Source: Candidatus Bathyarchaeota archaeon
Lineage (GTDB): Archaea > Thermoproteota > Bathyarchaeia > Bathyarchaeales > Bathycorpusculaceae
NCBI GenBank assembly: GCA_003601875.1
Contig: PIYF01000054.1
Span: forward strand, 1-5,893
Direction: 5' to 3'
Length of the DNA: 5,893 bases
Shown: in pieces, positions 1-5,893 of the stretch
Layout of the letters: each line of letters begins with the position of its first letter
Position numbering within the stretch: position 1 is the first letter of the stretch
The notes under the pieces: generated by a model
The model's database searches: none
What the model was told of the DNA's origin: nothing
Seen by the model: only the letters and a program-made list of their open reading frames with translations
Translations under genes and position numbers: made by a program

Positions 1-264
1 CACTATTATTCCTTCTGTGTCAACACCTTCTCTTCTAAAATCTTCTAAAAGTAATTCGCCTTCCCTGTCCTTCGCTACTTTTCCTATAAAGCCAACTTTA
101 CAGCCCAATCTTGCCAAGCCTACAATCGTGTTTGCAGCTGAGCCGCCGCATGTCTCTTCAAAACCTTTTATGAAAGATTCTTCTTCAGCCATGGCTATTT
201 TGTTAACTCTATAAAGCTTGTCAATGTTTAAAGCTCCGAAACCTACGACATCAAATTTTTTCAT
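1..264 (-). CDS. PfkB-family (ribokinase-like) sugar or nucleoside kinase, 5' part only
   Basis: This is the first 88 codons of a kinase whose remainder lies beyond the left edge. The visible part has the N-terminal beta strand with the G-F-G-A-L-N-I-D stretch (residues 8-15), where D15 sits where ribokinase-family enzymes bind the sugar hydroxyls. It also has the first PfkB signature, C-G-G-S-A-A-N-T at residues 39-46, followed by G-L-A-R-L-G and G-F-I-G-K-V. Family members phosphorylate sugars, nucleosides or sugar phosphates with ATP in the cytoplasm. The catalytic GAGD motif and ATP site are C-terminal and not visible, so the substrate cannot be named. The ATG overlaps the ftr stop as ATGA (264-261), which indicates translational coupling to ftr; the preceding Shine-Dalgarno signal is weak (a GTGAG about 7 bases upstream). 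The family call is firm. Whether it is a nucleoside, ribose or other kinase is open. Confidence 0.88.
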   Translation of the reverse strand, partial: MKKFDVVGFGALNIDKLYRVNKIAMAEEESFIKGFEETCGGSAANTIVGLARLGCKVGFIGKVAKDREGELLLEDFRREGVDTEGIIV

Positions 265-1172
265 GGGAACAGCTCACGTAAATAAATTTTGTATTTGCCA
301 AGTTTTCCGCCATAGTTTCCAGCTGAAACTTTTGTTACGTCTTTAACTGTTAAAGCGGCTTCTATTCCAACTTTCATAGCTTTTTTAACAGCTTCCATTG
401 AAATTCCATTGATAACTATTTCTGGAATATAACTTATATCCTTTGGAACTTTCGATTTTTCACCAAGCTTTTCTTTGAGGGATGGACAGTATGGATGGTT
501 TGTTGTAGGTCCAATCCATGGATAACGGGTTTCGGGTTTCGAACCTGCAGAGCAAACATCGAATGGTGTGACAACTCCTTCAATTTTGCTTATTGCTTCA
601 AGAGCTTTTCTACCAGCTTCTCTCACAGCTTCTTTTGTTTTACAGAAAAACCAGAGGTTTGCACCCATTATGCCGTGAGCGTATCCTATGTAACGTTCAA
701 TTATAAAATCTGGAACCATAATCGGAACGATAATGACTTTTCTTCCATATCTTTCCTCAACCCATTCATAACCATCTCCACAGTGACCAACACGTTCCAT
801 CATGTCCATTTTGCCTTCAGCCTTTGTTACAGCGTTAAAAAGGGCTGTGAATGGTTTAACTAAAATGTCTTGTCTAATCCTATAGGAAAGTTCCTTCTCA
901 AATTTTATGAGAGATTCTGAAAATGGTTTTTTAGGGTCTATTCCACCCCAAAATTGCAGTATAACCCCTTTACGGTTGTCTGGGGTTTCCTCTTCACTTA
1001 ACCATTTCTCTATTCCACCCTCAATTCTCCCTATAACTATTGATGGTGTTGCTGTTGCATCCTCCGCTGCCTTCCGCAAGGTTTCCTCATCATCAGCCGT
1101 AACTATTACTCTCGTGTATACTCCTTCAAAAGCTTCAGCATAAGTGTCCTCTACTCTTCCATTTTCAACCAT
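261..1172 (-). CDS. ftr: Formylmethanofuran--tetrahydromethanopterin formyltransferase (Ftr), apparently the divergent second type
   Basis: A 303-residue protein, close to the roughly 297 residues usual for Ftr. The cytoplasmic enzyme moves the formyl group reversibly between formylmethanofuran and tetrahydromethanopterin, in methanogenesis and the archaeal Wood-Ljungdahl methyl branch. Family landmarks run the whole length: V-E-D-T-Y-A-E-A-F near residues 7-15, G-I-E-K-W near 53-57, G-D-G-Y-E and Y-G-R-K with I-P-I-M-like V-P-I-M at 132-152, G-I-M-G-A-N at 167-172, E-G-V-V-T-P-F at 198-204, S-A-G-S-K at 208-212, and the conserved tail [12 protein letters not shown] at 283-294 with L-R-E-L-F at the end. 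Compared with my memory of classical Ftr, the segment after T-P-F is F-D-V-C-S-A-G-S-K rather than F-P-G-G-I-V-A-S-G-S-K, and residues 72-115 are poorly conserved. It may therefore be the FtrII paralogue with a changed or specialised role. The ATG shares one base with the HAD stop (TAATG); the Shine-Dalgarno-like GGGGGA 8 bases upstream is weak. Confidence 0.92.
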   Translation of the reverse strand: MVENGRVEDTYAEAFEGVYTRVIVTADDEETLRKAAEDATATPSIVIGRIEGGIEKWLSEEETPDNRKGVILQFWGGIDPKKPFSESLIKFEKELSYRIRQDILVKPFTALFNAVTKAEGKMDMMERVGHCGDGYEWVEERYGRKVIIVPIMVPDFIIERYIGYAHGIMGANLWFFCKTKEAVREAGRKALEAISKIEGVVTPFDVCSAGSKPETRYPWIGPTTNHPYCPSLKEKLGEKSKVPKDISYIPEIVINGISMEAVKKAMKVGIEAALTVKDVTKVSAGNYGGKLGKYKIYLRELFP

Positions 1173-2248
1173 TATCCAAGTCCCCCTATAATTTCTCCTC
1201 TAACCTCCTTTCTAAACTTGCTGCTCTCCTCAGCTAAAGCCTTCATATTTTCATTTGTCACTAATTTAACTTTAGGAAACTCGTTGGGACTTATACCTGA
1301 TAAATCATCAAGCAAAGTTTGGCTGATTACACCTTTTACCGTTTTAAAACTCCATTTTTCCACTAATTCTAAAACCTTCTGTTTTCCAAACAAGGTGAAA
1401 ACCTCAGCAATTACAGCTATTGGAAGACTGCTGTTTGATAAAACTGCAATTTCAGCGTTTTTAACTGCATATTGATTTCCGTTGAAGGAAACTGTTAAAC
1501 CATCATTTTCCCTTACAAGCTTGAAAGCTTCAAGGTCTGTTATGCTATCTCCAACATAGATAACTTCTGATAATTTGGTTGCAAGTTTTTCAACAATATC
1601 CTTAACTGCTTCAGCCTTCTCTATTCCCCCTATAGGGTTAATTTCTAAGAGCATTTTTCCAGATTCCATTTTCAACAATTCATCAAAAAATATTTCATCT
1701 AAACGTTGAATTACCCTTTTATCTATATCTGAAAAATCAGTTATTGTCTTCGCTTCAGCTGGAATTTTAATAATCGGCATTTTCGCTATTTCATCCGCCA
1801 ATTTTTTCAGTTTTTCTCTCTCTTCCTCCGTTATCCGATACTTATTGATCGTCACCCTTGTGCAATAGGTGTTTTCAAAGGGGAAATTAAGAACTTTGCA
1901 GAGCGCCTTAATGTAATGTTCATAGCTTGTGCTGATTATGAAAGCTTTAGCTATGCTACGTATATGATTTAGAGTTCTCCTTATATTTGGAATTAAAATT
2001 ATGTTTTTTGAGGAGAAATCTCGCATTTTTTCATCCGTTACTCCGTAAGCCTTAAGGAAGGGCAACATAAATTTCAAGGTGTTTCCAGGTTTATATTTAG
2101 GCCTTTTAAGAACATCTGCTAAAACATCATCATATCTACTTACAACCCTGAAAATTTTTTCACCGTTTGGAACAAAATGGGATGTTAATTCAAAGGCGTT
2201 ATCATTTTTCGATATTGGCCCCTCACAGTCTGAAATGAAAACCTTCAA
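1172..2248 (-). CDS. HAD-superfamily phosphatase-like protein, EhaR/COG4030 type
   Basis: A 358-residue protein with all four HAD motifs in order: the nucleophile loop I-S-D-C-E-G-P (D7), motif II I-I-S-T-S (104-108), motif III lysine G-G-I-E-K (K211), and motif [10 protein letters not shown] (D234 and D238). The cap is a long helical insertion at about residues 110-205. The DCEGP...NDNAFE start is what I recall for an archaeal family annotated as 'energy-converting hydrogenase A subunit R', although no hydrogenase gene is present here. The second acidic position of motif I is glutamate (D-x-E), where HAD phosphatases normally carry aspartate as general acid/base, so phosphatase activity is likely but not assured. 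The start is TTG at 2248: it overlaps the purD stop as TTGA and lies 6 bases after a perfect AGGAGG, and the protein then begins directly at the first HAD strand. Substrate unknown; cytoplasmic, with no signal peptide or membrane segment. Confidence 0.85.
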   Translation of the reverse strand: MKVFISDCEGPISKNDNAFELTSHFVPNGEKIFRVVSRYDDVLADVLKRPKYKPGNTLKFMLPFLKAYGVTDEKMRDFSSKNIILIPNIRRTLNHIRSIAKAFIISTSYEHYIKALCKVLNFPFENTYCTRVTINKYRITEEEREKLKKLADEIAKMPIIKIPAEAKTITDFSDIDKRVIQRLDEIFFDELLKMESGKMLLEINPIGGIEKAEAVKDIVEKLATKLSEVIYVGDSITDLEAFKLVRENDGLTVSFNGNQYAVKNAEIAVLSNSSLPIAVIAEVFTLFGKQKVLELVEKWSFKTVKGVISQTLLDDLSGISPNEFPKVKLVTNENMKALAEESSKFRKEVRGEIIGGLG

Positions 2249-3654
2249 TTTCCGCCTCCTCTAAGCCTCTCCATATGCTTAACACTTTTGGCTATATGCT
2301 CTTTTGACGCTATATCTGTTCTATACCATAATGCTCCACCCTTGATCGCTCTTATGCCTTCTAAAGAAATCTTTCTAGCCTCCTCTATATTATCGCTAAC
2401 GCCGATAACGCAGACAGTTCTTGATTTAAGAGCATAAGTTTTTCCTTCTCGAAGCTCCATAGAAGCTGGATAAATTTGGATTTTTTCACCATATTTCTCT
2501 TTAAGCTTATACGCTTCAGCAAGTTCAACAGGTTTATTAATTTCCTCTTTATTTACAAGGTTTGGAAAAGCTTTCATGTAACCTCCATAGTTTGGAGGAA
2601 CCTTATATGTGACAACTGTTGCAGCTTTTTTAAGCTCTACCCTTGTGAGATTACCATCAAGAATTTTAAAACAAACATCAACGAAATCGTCTTTCAAAAC
2701 TGGTAGGATATTTTGGATTTCAGGGTCTCCCGGACGACTGTTATTCTCCAAAATTTTAGGTCCTTCCCTTGTATGTATGAATGCCACATAAAATGGTATT
2801 CCTTTAAGGCTTGTATTGTCCTGTTTCCACTCATTAAATATTTTGTTAACTATTTCAATTTCACGTTTTCTATCAGCTTTCGTCATAAATGGTAGAACAT
2901 CGTCTAAATCCTTGTAAGAACCCATTCCTCCAGTGTTTGGTCCCTTATCATCATTGAAAGCTCTTTTATAATCTCTGGTTTCTGGAAGTGGAACTAGATG
3001 TTTTCCATCACAGAAAGCTTGAAAGCTTGATTCTTCCCCTTCTATTTTCTCCTCTATGATAACTGGTCCATATTTGAAGTTTTCAATGAAATGTTCGAAA
3101 AGTTGTCCTCTTGTTGTGAAATGGTCTCCCCAAACACCTACGCCTTTCCCAGCGGCTGGCTTGTCAGGTTTAACGACAGCGTTGTTTTTAAGTTCGTCAA
3201 GCCATCTATAAACAGCTTTTTTAACGTCTTCAATCGTTTCATAATCTTTCGGATTGAAAACTTTAAACTTCGGATTCACTTCTGGCACTATTTTCTCAAA
3301 CAATAGTCTCTGCTTAACTTTGCTGGCTTCTATTGCATATTCCTTTGTTGGACAAATCATGGGTATTCCAGTTCTTTCTTCAATAAGGTCTCGGACGCCG
3401 TTAATTATTGGTTTTTCAGGACCAACTATTCCAAAGTCTATTTCGTCTTTGTTTGCCTCTGCAAACTTGCAGATTTCATCAACATTTAAGTCTGGAATGA
3501 CAACATGTTTCACGGATTCTTTTAAGTTGAAGGGGTTACGCTGTTTATCTGCAACGTAAATTTTCACGTCATAGTTTAAGCTTCTCTTTAATGCGTCAAC
3601 CATGGCTACAGCTCTTGCACCGTAAGAAACAACTAACACACCTACTTTTTCCAT
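2245..3654 (-). CDS. purD: Phosphoribosylamine--glycine ligase (GAR synthetase)
   Basis: The ATP-grasp enzyme of the second step of purine synthesis joins phosphoribosylamine and glycine to give GAR. From ATG 3654 the protein has 469 residues, somewhat longer than the usual 420-440. Visible landmarks are G-P-E-K-P (78-82), A-S-K-V-K-Q (110-115), the nucleotide-binding V-V-K-P-D-K-P-A-A-G-K-G (160-171), E-E-K-I-E-G-E-E-S-S-F (201-211), K-G-P-N-T-G-G-M-G-S-Y (237-247), and the metal/ATP carboxylate site E-N-N-S-R-P-G-D-P-E (303-312). The C-terminal domain ends with a Y-R-T-D-I element. The N-terminal loop is odd: S-Y-G-A-R-A-V-A replaces the usual G-G-R-E-H-A. A TTG at 3681 could add nine residues, but the TATA element at 3684-3698 puts transcription start near 3665, so the ATG is preferred. 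It heads the four-gene operon and overlaps the HAD gene by four bases. Confidence 0.9.
   Translation of the reverse strand: MEKVGVLVVSYGARAVAMVDALKRSLNYDVKIYVADKQRNPFNLKESVKHVVIPDLNVDEICKFAEANKDEIDFGIVGPEKPIINGVRDLIEERTGIPMICPTKEYAIEASKVKQRLLFEKIVPEVNPKFKVFNPKDYETIEDVKKAVYRWLDELKNNAVVKPDKPAAGKGVGVWGDHFTTRGQLFEHFIENFKYGPVIIEEKIEGEESSFQAFCDGKHLVPLPETRDYKRAFNDDKGPNTGGMGSYKDLDDVLPFMTKADRKREIEIVNKIFNEWKQDNTSLKGIPFYVAFIHTREGPKILENNSRPGDPEIQNILPVLKDDFVDVCFKILDGNLTRVELKKAATVVTYKVPPNYGGYMKAFPNLVNKEEINKPVELAEAYKLKEKYGEKIQIYPASMELREGKTYALKSRTVCVIGVSDNIEEARKISLEGIRAIKGGALWYRTDIASKEHIAKSVKHMERLRGGGN
2255..2260 (-). promoter_or_regulatory. Perfect Shine-Dalgarno site (AGGAGG) for the TTG-started HAD gene
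   Basis: The minus strand reads AGAGGAGG, then CGGAAA, then TTG. The 6-base spacer is ideal, and this site decides that TTG 2248 is the real start. The site lies inside the last codons of purD, where it encodes the Arg-Gly-Gly-Gly-Asn tail. Confidence 0.85.
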
Positions 3655-3683
3655 AACATCTTCAACCTGGACGACTGACAAAA

Positions 3684-3698
3684 TAAATTTATATTTTA
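3684..3698 (-). promoter_or_regulatory. Archaeal TATA-type promoter of the purD-HAD-ftr-pfkB operon
   Basis: In the 47-base gap after rpl14e the minus strand reads TTAAAATATAAATTTA, a strong TATA element. Its centre near 3691 predicts transcription start around 3664-3666, which gives a leader of about ten bases before ATG 3654. No operator is evident. The position is inferred from spacing; the AT-rich element is directly visible. Confidence 0.6.
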
Positions 3699-3701
3699 AG
3701 G

Positions 3702-3989
3702 TTAGGCTGTTAAAGCTGGCTTAACAGGTTCAGCCATAAATTCAAGTTTCCCCGACGTCTTCAAAGCGTTTTCAACTTCTTCGTCTGTTGCACCTCGCTT
3801 AATTTCTATTTTTTCTTGAAGAGGCTCCAGATGATTTATGTTAGCTCTTCTCCTTTTAACACCGCTTACTTTTTTCGGGCCAGTTACCAAAACGAAGTTT
3901 CTGTCTATTATGTCGACTATGATGCATTTCTTTCCAGCTTCCCGTCCAGCCAGTTTAACGCATATTCTTCCAATTTCTATTGCTGGCAT
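3702..3989 (-). CDS. rpl14e: Large-subunit ribosomal protein eL14 (L14e)
   Basis: A 95-residue basic protein of the 50S subunit, shared by archaea and eukaryotes and absent from bacteria. The KOW-type fold is visible at about residues 5-37: [19 protein letters not shown], then N-F-V-L-V-T-G-P. It is followed by the family's [14 protein letters not shown] segment (43-56) and a short acidic/helical tail (A-T-D-E-E-V). Length matches archaeal homologues. The ATG at 3989 is supported by AGAGGT seven bases upstream and by the conserved M-P-A-I-E-I-G-R start. In many archaea this gene sits with cmk, L34e and cbf5; here it stands between a peptidase and purD with its own promoter, so it appears detached from that cluster. 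Confidence 0.95.
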   Translation of the reverse strand: MPAIEIGRICVKLAGREAGKKCIIVDIIDRNFVLVTGPKKVSGVKRRRANINHLEPLQEKIEIKRGATDEEVENALKTSGKLEFMAEPVKPALTA

Positions 3990-3996
3990 AGGAATT

Positions 3997-4002
3997 ACCT
4001 CT
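3997..4002 (-). promoter_or_regulatory. Shine-Dalgarno site (AGAGGT) of rpl14e
   Basis: AGAGGT on the minus strand, 7 bases before ATG 3989, matches the archaeal 16S 3' end. It fits a short leader of about 16 bases if transcription starts near 4005. Confidence 0.65.
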
Positions 4003-4028
4003 TAGGGTTTATTAACCATTCAAACATC

Positions 4029-4040
4029 TATTTAAGTTTC
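4029..4040 (-). promoter_or_regulatory. BRE/TATA promoter of rpl14e
   Basis: The minus strand reads GAAA then CTTAAATA, a close match to the archaeal BRE plus TATA consensus. It overlaps the stop codon of the M20 gene (4034-4032). The centre near 4032 predicts a start near 4005, just ahead of the Shine-Dalgarno site, so rpl14e need not depend on read-through from the peptidase gene. Confidence 0.65.
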
Positions 4041-5405
4041 ACTTGAACACATAAAGTTTTCAACAATATTGTAAAGAACGCTTGTTCCGAACACAAGGTT
4101 TTCAATGGATATTCTCTCATCTATTCCGTGAACCATTTTTAAGATTTCACCATATGGAAGATCCGCCTTCATTGGTTGGAAACCATAGCAGACGCTGCCC
4201 ACTTTCCTAAAGTAACGTGAATCTGTGCCGCCGGTGAGTAAAATTGGGGCAACTGCACAGGTGGGTTCAAATTCCTTTATGGTGCTTACAATTTGTTTAT
4301 ATAAAGAAGTGTTAGTTGGGGATTCTGAAGGTTCATTTGCTTCAATAACCTCGAACTCAAGTTTTTTTAAATCTACATCTTCTTTTAATACGTTCTTTAG
4401 TTCCTCAAGAGCTTCTGAAGGCTTCTGTCCGGGCAATATTCTACAATCAAAAACTGCTTCACATTCAGATGGTATAACATTCTCCTTAACCCCGCCGTGA
4501 ACAATTGTTGGTGCAACAGTCATTCTTAAAGTTGCCCTTATCTCCTCAGCCATAACCTTATCTCTCTCAGCCACTTTGTCTAAAATGTAATCAGCCATCC
4601 CTGGTTTTCGAATGAGAACAGACAATGCTTGTCGTGCAAGTTCGCTTTCCTTTGCCAATTCCTCTAAAAACTGTTTAACTGTTGGCACTATGGTTATTTT
4701 TGAACGGTATCTACCGATTTTCTCTAAAATTTTACCCATTCTTAATATGGCGTTATCTGCAGCTGTTGGTATAGATCCATGTCCAGGTGTTCCTTCAGCT
4801 TTAATTTTAAACCATAAAATACCTTTCTCAGCCGTTTGAATAGTGTAAACATTTTTTCCATCTATCGGAATGGCTAAGCCTCCTCCCTCGTTTATCACAT
4901 AGTCAGCCTTAACCTTTTCAAGGTGATTTTGCACAAGCCATCCAGCACCCATTCTTCCCCCTTTCTCCTCATCGGCAGTTGCAGCGAGTATTATGTCGCC
5001 TTTAGGTTTCACCTTGTTTCTTTTAAGAAGTTTCATAACCATGATTTCCATGGCTGTCATAGATTTCATGTCAACGGCGCCTCTTCCCCATACAAATCCA
5101 TCTTTAACAATTCCACTGAAGGGGTCAACGCTCCATTCTTTAGGGTTTGCTGGGACAACATCAAGATGGGAAAGTAAAAGCAAAGAAGGGCTTCTATTCA
5201 CGCCTTTAATTCTAGTAATAACGCTTCCTCTTCCAGGCGTAGATTCAAAATATTCGCATTTAAATCCTTCCTCTTCCAAGATTTCTCCAACATATCTAGC
5301 AGCTTCCGATTCATTTCCAGGCGGGTTTGTGGTATTTATACGAATTAGGTTGCTGAGAACTTCTGTGACTTCATTTTCAACTTCCCTTAAAATCTTGCCG
5401 CTCAT
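4032..5405 (-). CDS. M20-family zinc peptidase/deacylase (ArgE/DapE/ACY1-like)
   Basis: A 457-residue cytoplasmic di-zinc hydrolase. Visible sites are L-S-H-L-D-V-V-P (H80 metal ligand, D82 catalytic), G-R-G-A-V-D-M-K (D112 bridging ligand), A-D-E-E (E146 catalytic base, E147 ligand), N-E-G-G-G (E173 ligand), and M-V-H-G-I-D-E (H426 ligand). The H-G-S-I-P motif (H209) opens the dimerisation lid domain, and G-G-T-D-S-R precedes the last histidine. Spacing is close to aminoacylase 1, and the N-E-G-G-G form suggests the M20 carboxypeptidase/aminoacylase branch, but substrate (peptide, N-acyl amino acid, or succinyl-diaminopimelate-like) cannot be decided and nothing nearby points to arginine or lysine synthesis. 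ATG 5405 is chosen over TTG 5414 because it lies about 27 bases after a TATA box, as in a leaderless transcript. Confidence 0.9.
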   Translation of the reverse strand: MSGKILREVENEVTEVLSNLIRINTTNPPGNESEAARYVGEILEEEGFKCEYFESTPGRGSVITRIKGVNRSPSLLLLSHLDVVPANPKEWSVDPFSGIVKDGFVWGRGAVDMKSMTAMEIMVMKLLKRNKVKPKGDIILAATADEEKGGRMGAGWLVQNHLEKVKADYVINEGGGLAIPIDGKNVYTIQTAEKGILWFKIKAEGTPGHGSIPTAADNAILRMGKILEKIGRYRSKITIVPTVKQFLEELAKESELARQALSVLIRKPGMADYILDKVAERDKVMAEEIRATLRMTVAPTIVHGGVKENVIPSECEAVFDCRILPGQKPSEALEELKNVLKEDVDLKKLEFEVIEANEPSESPTNTSLYKQIVSTIKEFEPTCAVAPILLTGGTDSRYFRKVGSVCYGFQPMKADLPYGEILKMVHGIDERISIENLVFGTSVLYNIVENFMCSSET

Positions 5406-5428
5406 ATTTTTCAACTCAAATGTAAAAT

Positions 5429-5436
5429 ATTTTAAA
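5429..5436 (-). promoter_or_regulatory. TATA promoter of the M20 gene, predicted leaderless
   Basis: TTTAAAAT on the minus strand, preceded by purine-rich GAAGA (BRE-like), lies in the 50-base gap after the Mth938 gene. Its centre is about 27 bases before ATG 5405, so transcription would start at or next to the start codon. The element is part of a 12-base AT palindrome at 5423-5434. Confidence 0.6.
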
Positions 5437-5455
5437 TCTTCTAAAGCTTTGTGTT

Positions 5456-5803
5456 TTAACAGGTTAAATGAAAAGCTCCAATCACCCGTTTTTTCAACTT
5501 TAAAAGTTTATTGAACACTTCTGAGGCTTCTTTTGTCGGTTTAGCTATAAATTCTATTCCTTTAGTTTCAAGTATCTGTTTAACTTCAGGTGAAACCTTA
5601 ACAAGTCCATAGTAGCCTGTTCCAAAAATGAAGAATTCAGGTTTAGGCGTATAAGCTAAAACTTCATCTAAATCTTTAACAGTTAACTTATGTCCCTCCT
5701 TCCTCCACCAATTATCCATAATTCTTTCAGGGAAAATTATCAAATCATGATTGTACCTTTTACCATTCACAACCATGACGCCGAAGTCGTAACTCTCAAT
5801 CAT
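5456..5803 (-). CDS. Mth938-domain protein (DUF498, COG1504 type)
   Basis: A 115-residue single-domain protein matching the Mth938/AAMDC/NDUFAF3 fold family over its full length. Recognisable blocks are Y-D-F-G near the start (5-8), a G-K-x-Y-x-x-D-L-I-I-F-P stretch (14-25), N-W-W-R-K-E-G-H (31-38), F-I-F-G-T-G-Y-Y-G (58-66), K-P-T-K-E-A (88-93), and the family-typical end I-G-A-F-H-L-T-C. The biochemical function is not known; eukaryotic relatives include a complex I assembly factor, and no catalytic residues can be assigned. There is no signal peptide or membrane span. ATG 5803 is preferred over TTG 5812, because family proteins begin with a short M-I-E-x-Y lead and the nearest TATA core puts transcription start near 5810. 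It appears to be monocistronic or loosely linked to the M20 gene. Confidence 0.88.
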   Translation of the reverse strand: MIESYDFGVMVVNGKRYNHDLIIFPERIMDNWWRKEGHKLTVKDLDEVLAYTPKPEFFIFGTGYYGLVKVSPEVKQILETKGIEFIAKPTKEASEVFNKLLKLKKRVIGAFHLTC

Positions 5804-5832
5804 TTTAATCAAAAATAAAATAAGAAAATAAC

Positions 5833-5840
5833 CTTTAAAA
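5833..5840. promoter_or_regulatory. Possible bidirectional TATA core (TTTAAA) between divergent genes
   Basis: The palindrome TTTAAA (5834-5839) sits 33 bases before the Mth938 ATG on the minus strand and 28 bases before an ATG at 5865 on the plus strand. Both distances suit archaeal promoters with very short leaders. It is the best TATA candidate in the gap, but the surroundings are AT-rich and chance matches are easy. Confidence 0.4.
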
Positions 5841-5864
5841 TCATTTCAGTAAAAGAGAATGAAT

Positions 5865-5893
5865 ATGAAAGTTCTCAAAAAAACTTTCTATCA
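5865..5893 (+). CDS. Possible start of a plus-strand gene leaving the window
   Basis: An open frame begins with ATG 5865 (or in-frame ATG 5859) and runs to the window edge as M-K-V-L-K-K-T-F-Y. The support is only the open frame and a TATA-like core 28 bases upstream. There are too few codons to recognise a family, and it could equally be non-coding. Confidence 0.25.

Noticed and set aside
495..863. A 122-codon plus-strand open frame opposite ftr
   Set aside because: Composition is that of an antisense shadow (rich in Phe, Ser, Asn), while the minus strand encodes conserved Ftr over the same bases.
3655..3681. TTG 3681 as the purD start
   Set aside because: It lies upstream of the transcription start predicted from the TATA element, and ATG 3654 directly precedes the first beta strand.
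3679..3690. T-rich tract after rpl14e as an archaeal terminator
   Set aside because: The run is short and broken and coincides with the purD promoter region, so it cannot be told apart from AT-rich promoter sequence.
4993..5514. A long plus-strand open frame of 173 codons opposite the M20 gene
   Set aside because: It is antisense to conserved metal-site motifs of the peptidase, has no recognisable family features, and crosses an intergenic promoter.
5804..5812. TTG 5812 as the Mth938 start
   Set aside because: It would precede or coincide with the predicted transcription start; ATG 5803 gives the usual family N-terminus.
1..5893. tRNA, rRNA, CRISPR, insertion sequences or other mobile elements
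   Set aside because: Almost all bases are covered by identified genes with short gaps, and I saw no repeat array, transposase, or structural-RNA hallmark.

Overview
The window looks like archaeal chromosome. It is AT-rich and densely packed, and every clearly identifiable gene lies on the minus strand. The archaeal reading rests on a eukaryote/archaea-type ribosomal protein (eL14), a formylmethanofuran:tetrahydromethanopterin formyltransferase (an archaeal C1 enzyme), an archaeal HAD protein of the EhaR/COG4030 type, TATA/BRE promoters placed for leaderless or nearly leaderless transcripts, and little Shine-Dalgarno signal except inside an operon. A Bathyarchaeia-like or other archaeon with the methanopterin (archaeal Wood-Ljungdahl) C1 branch fits best, but the lineage cannot be fixed from this window.

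Layout in the direction of transcription (right to left): (1) 5813-5893 is an AT-rich intergenic stretch with a TTTAAA core that could serve divergent promoters, and possibly the first codons of a plus-strand gene leaving the window. (2) A small Mth938-domain protein (5456-5803). (3) An M20-family zinc peptidase/deacylase (4032-5405). (4) Ribosomal protein eL14 (3702-3989). Each of these three has its own plausible promoter. (5) A tightly overlapping four-gene unit: purD (2245-3654), a HAD-superfamily phosphatase-like gene (1172-2248), ftr (261-1172) and the 5' part of a PfkB-family sugar/nucleoside kinase (1-264, cut by the window edge). The junctions are TTGA, TAATG and ATGA overlaps, so the four genes are almost certainly co-transcribed and probably translationally coupled.

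The most interesting part is this operon. HAD, then Ftr, then PfkB kinase is, as I recall, the set found at the end of the eha energy-converting hydrogenase operon of Methanothermobacter (EhaR, a second Ftr, and a ribokinase-like protein). Here it appears with no hydrogenase gene in the window and headed by purD instead. The Ftr looks like the divergent second type. A kinase, a phosphatase and a GAR-synthetase-like ATP-grasp enzyme beside a methanopterin enzyme suggest a function in C1-carrier or ribosyl-phosphate chemistry. That function is inference; the gene set and overlaps are directly visible.
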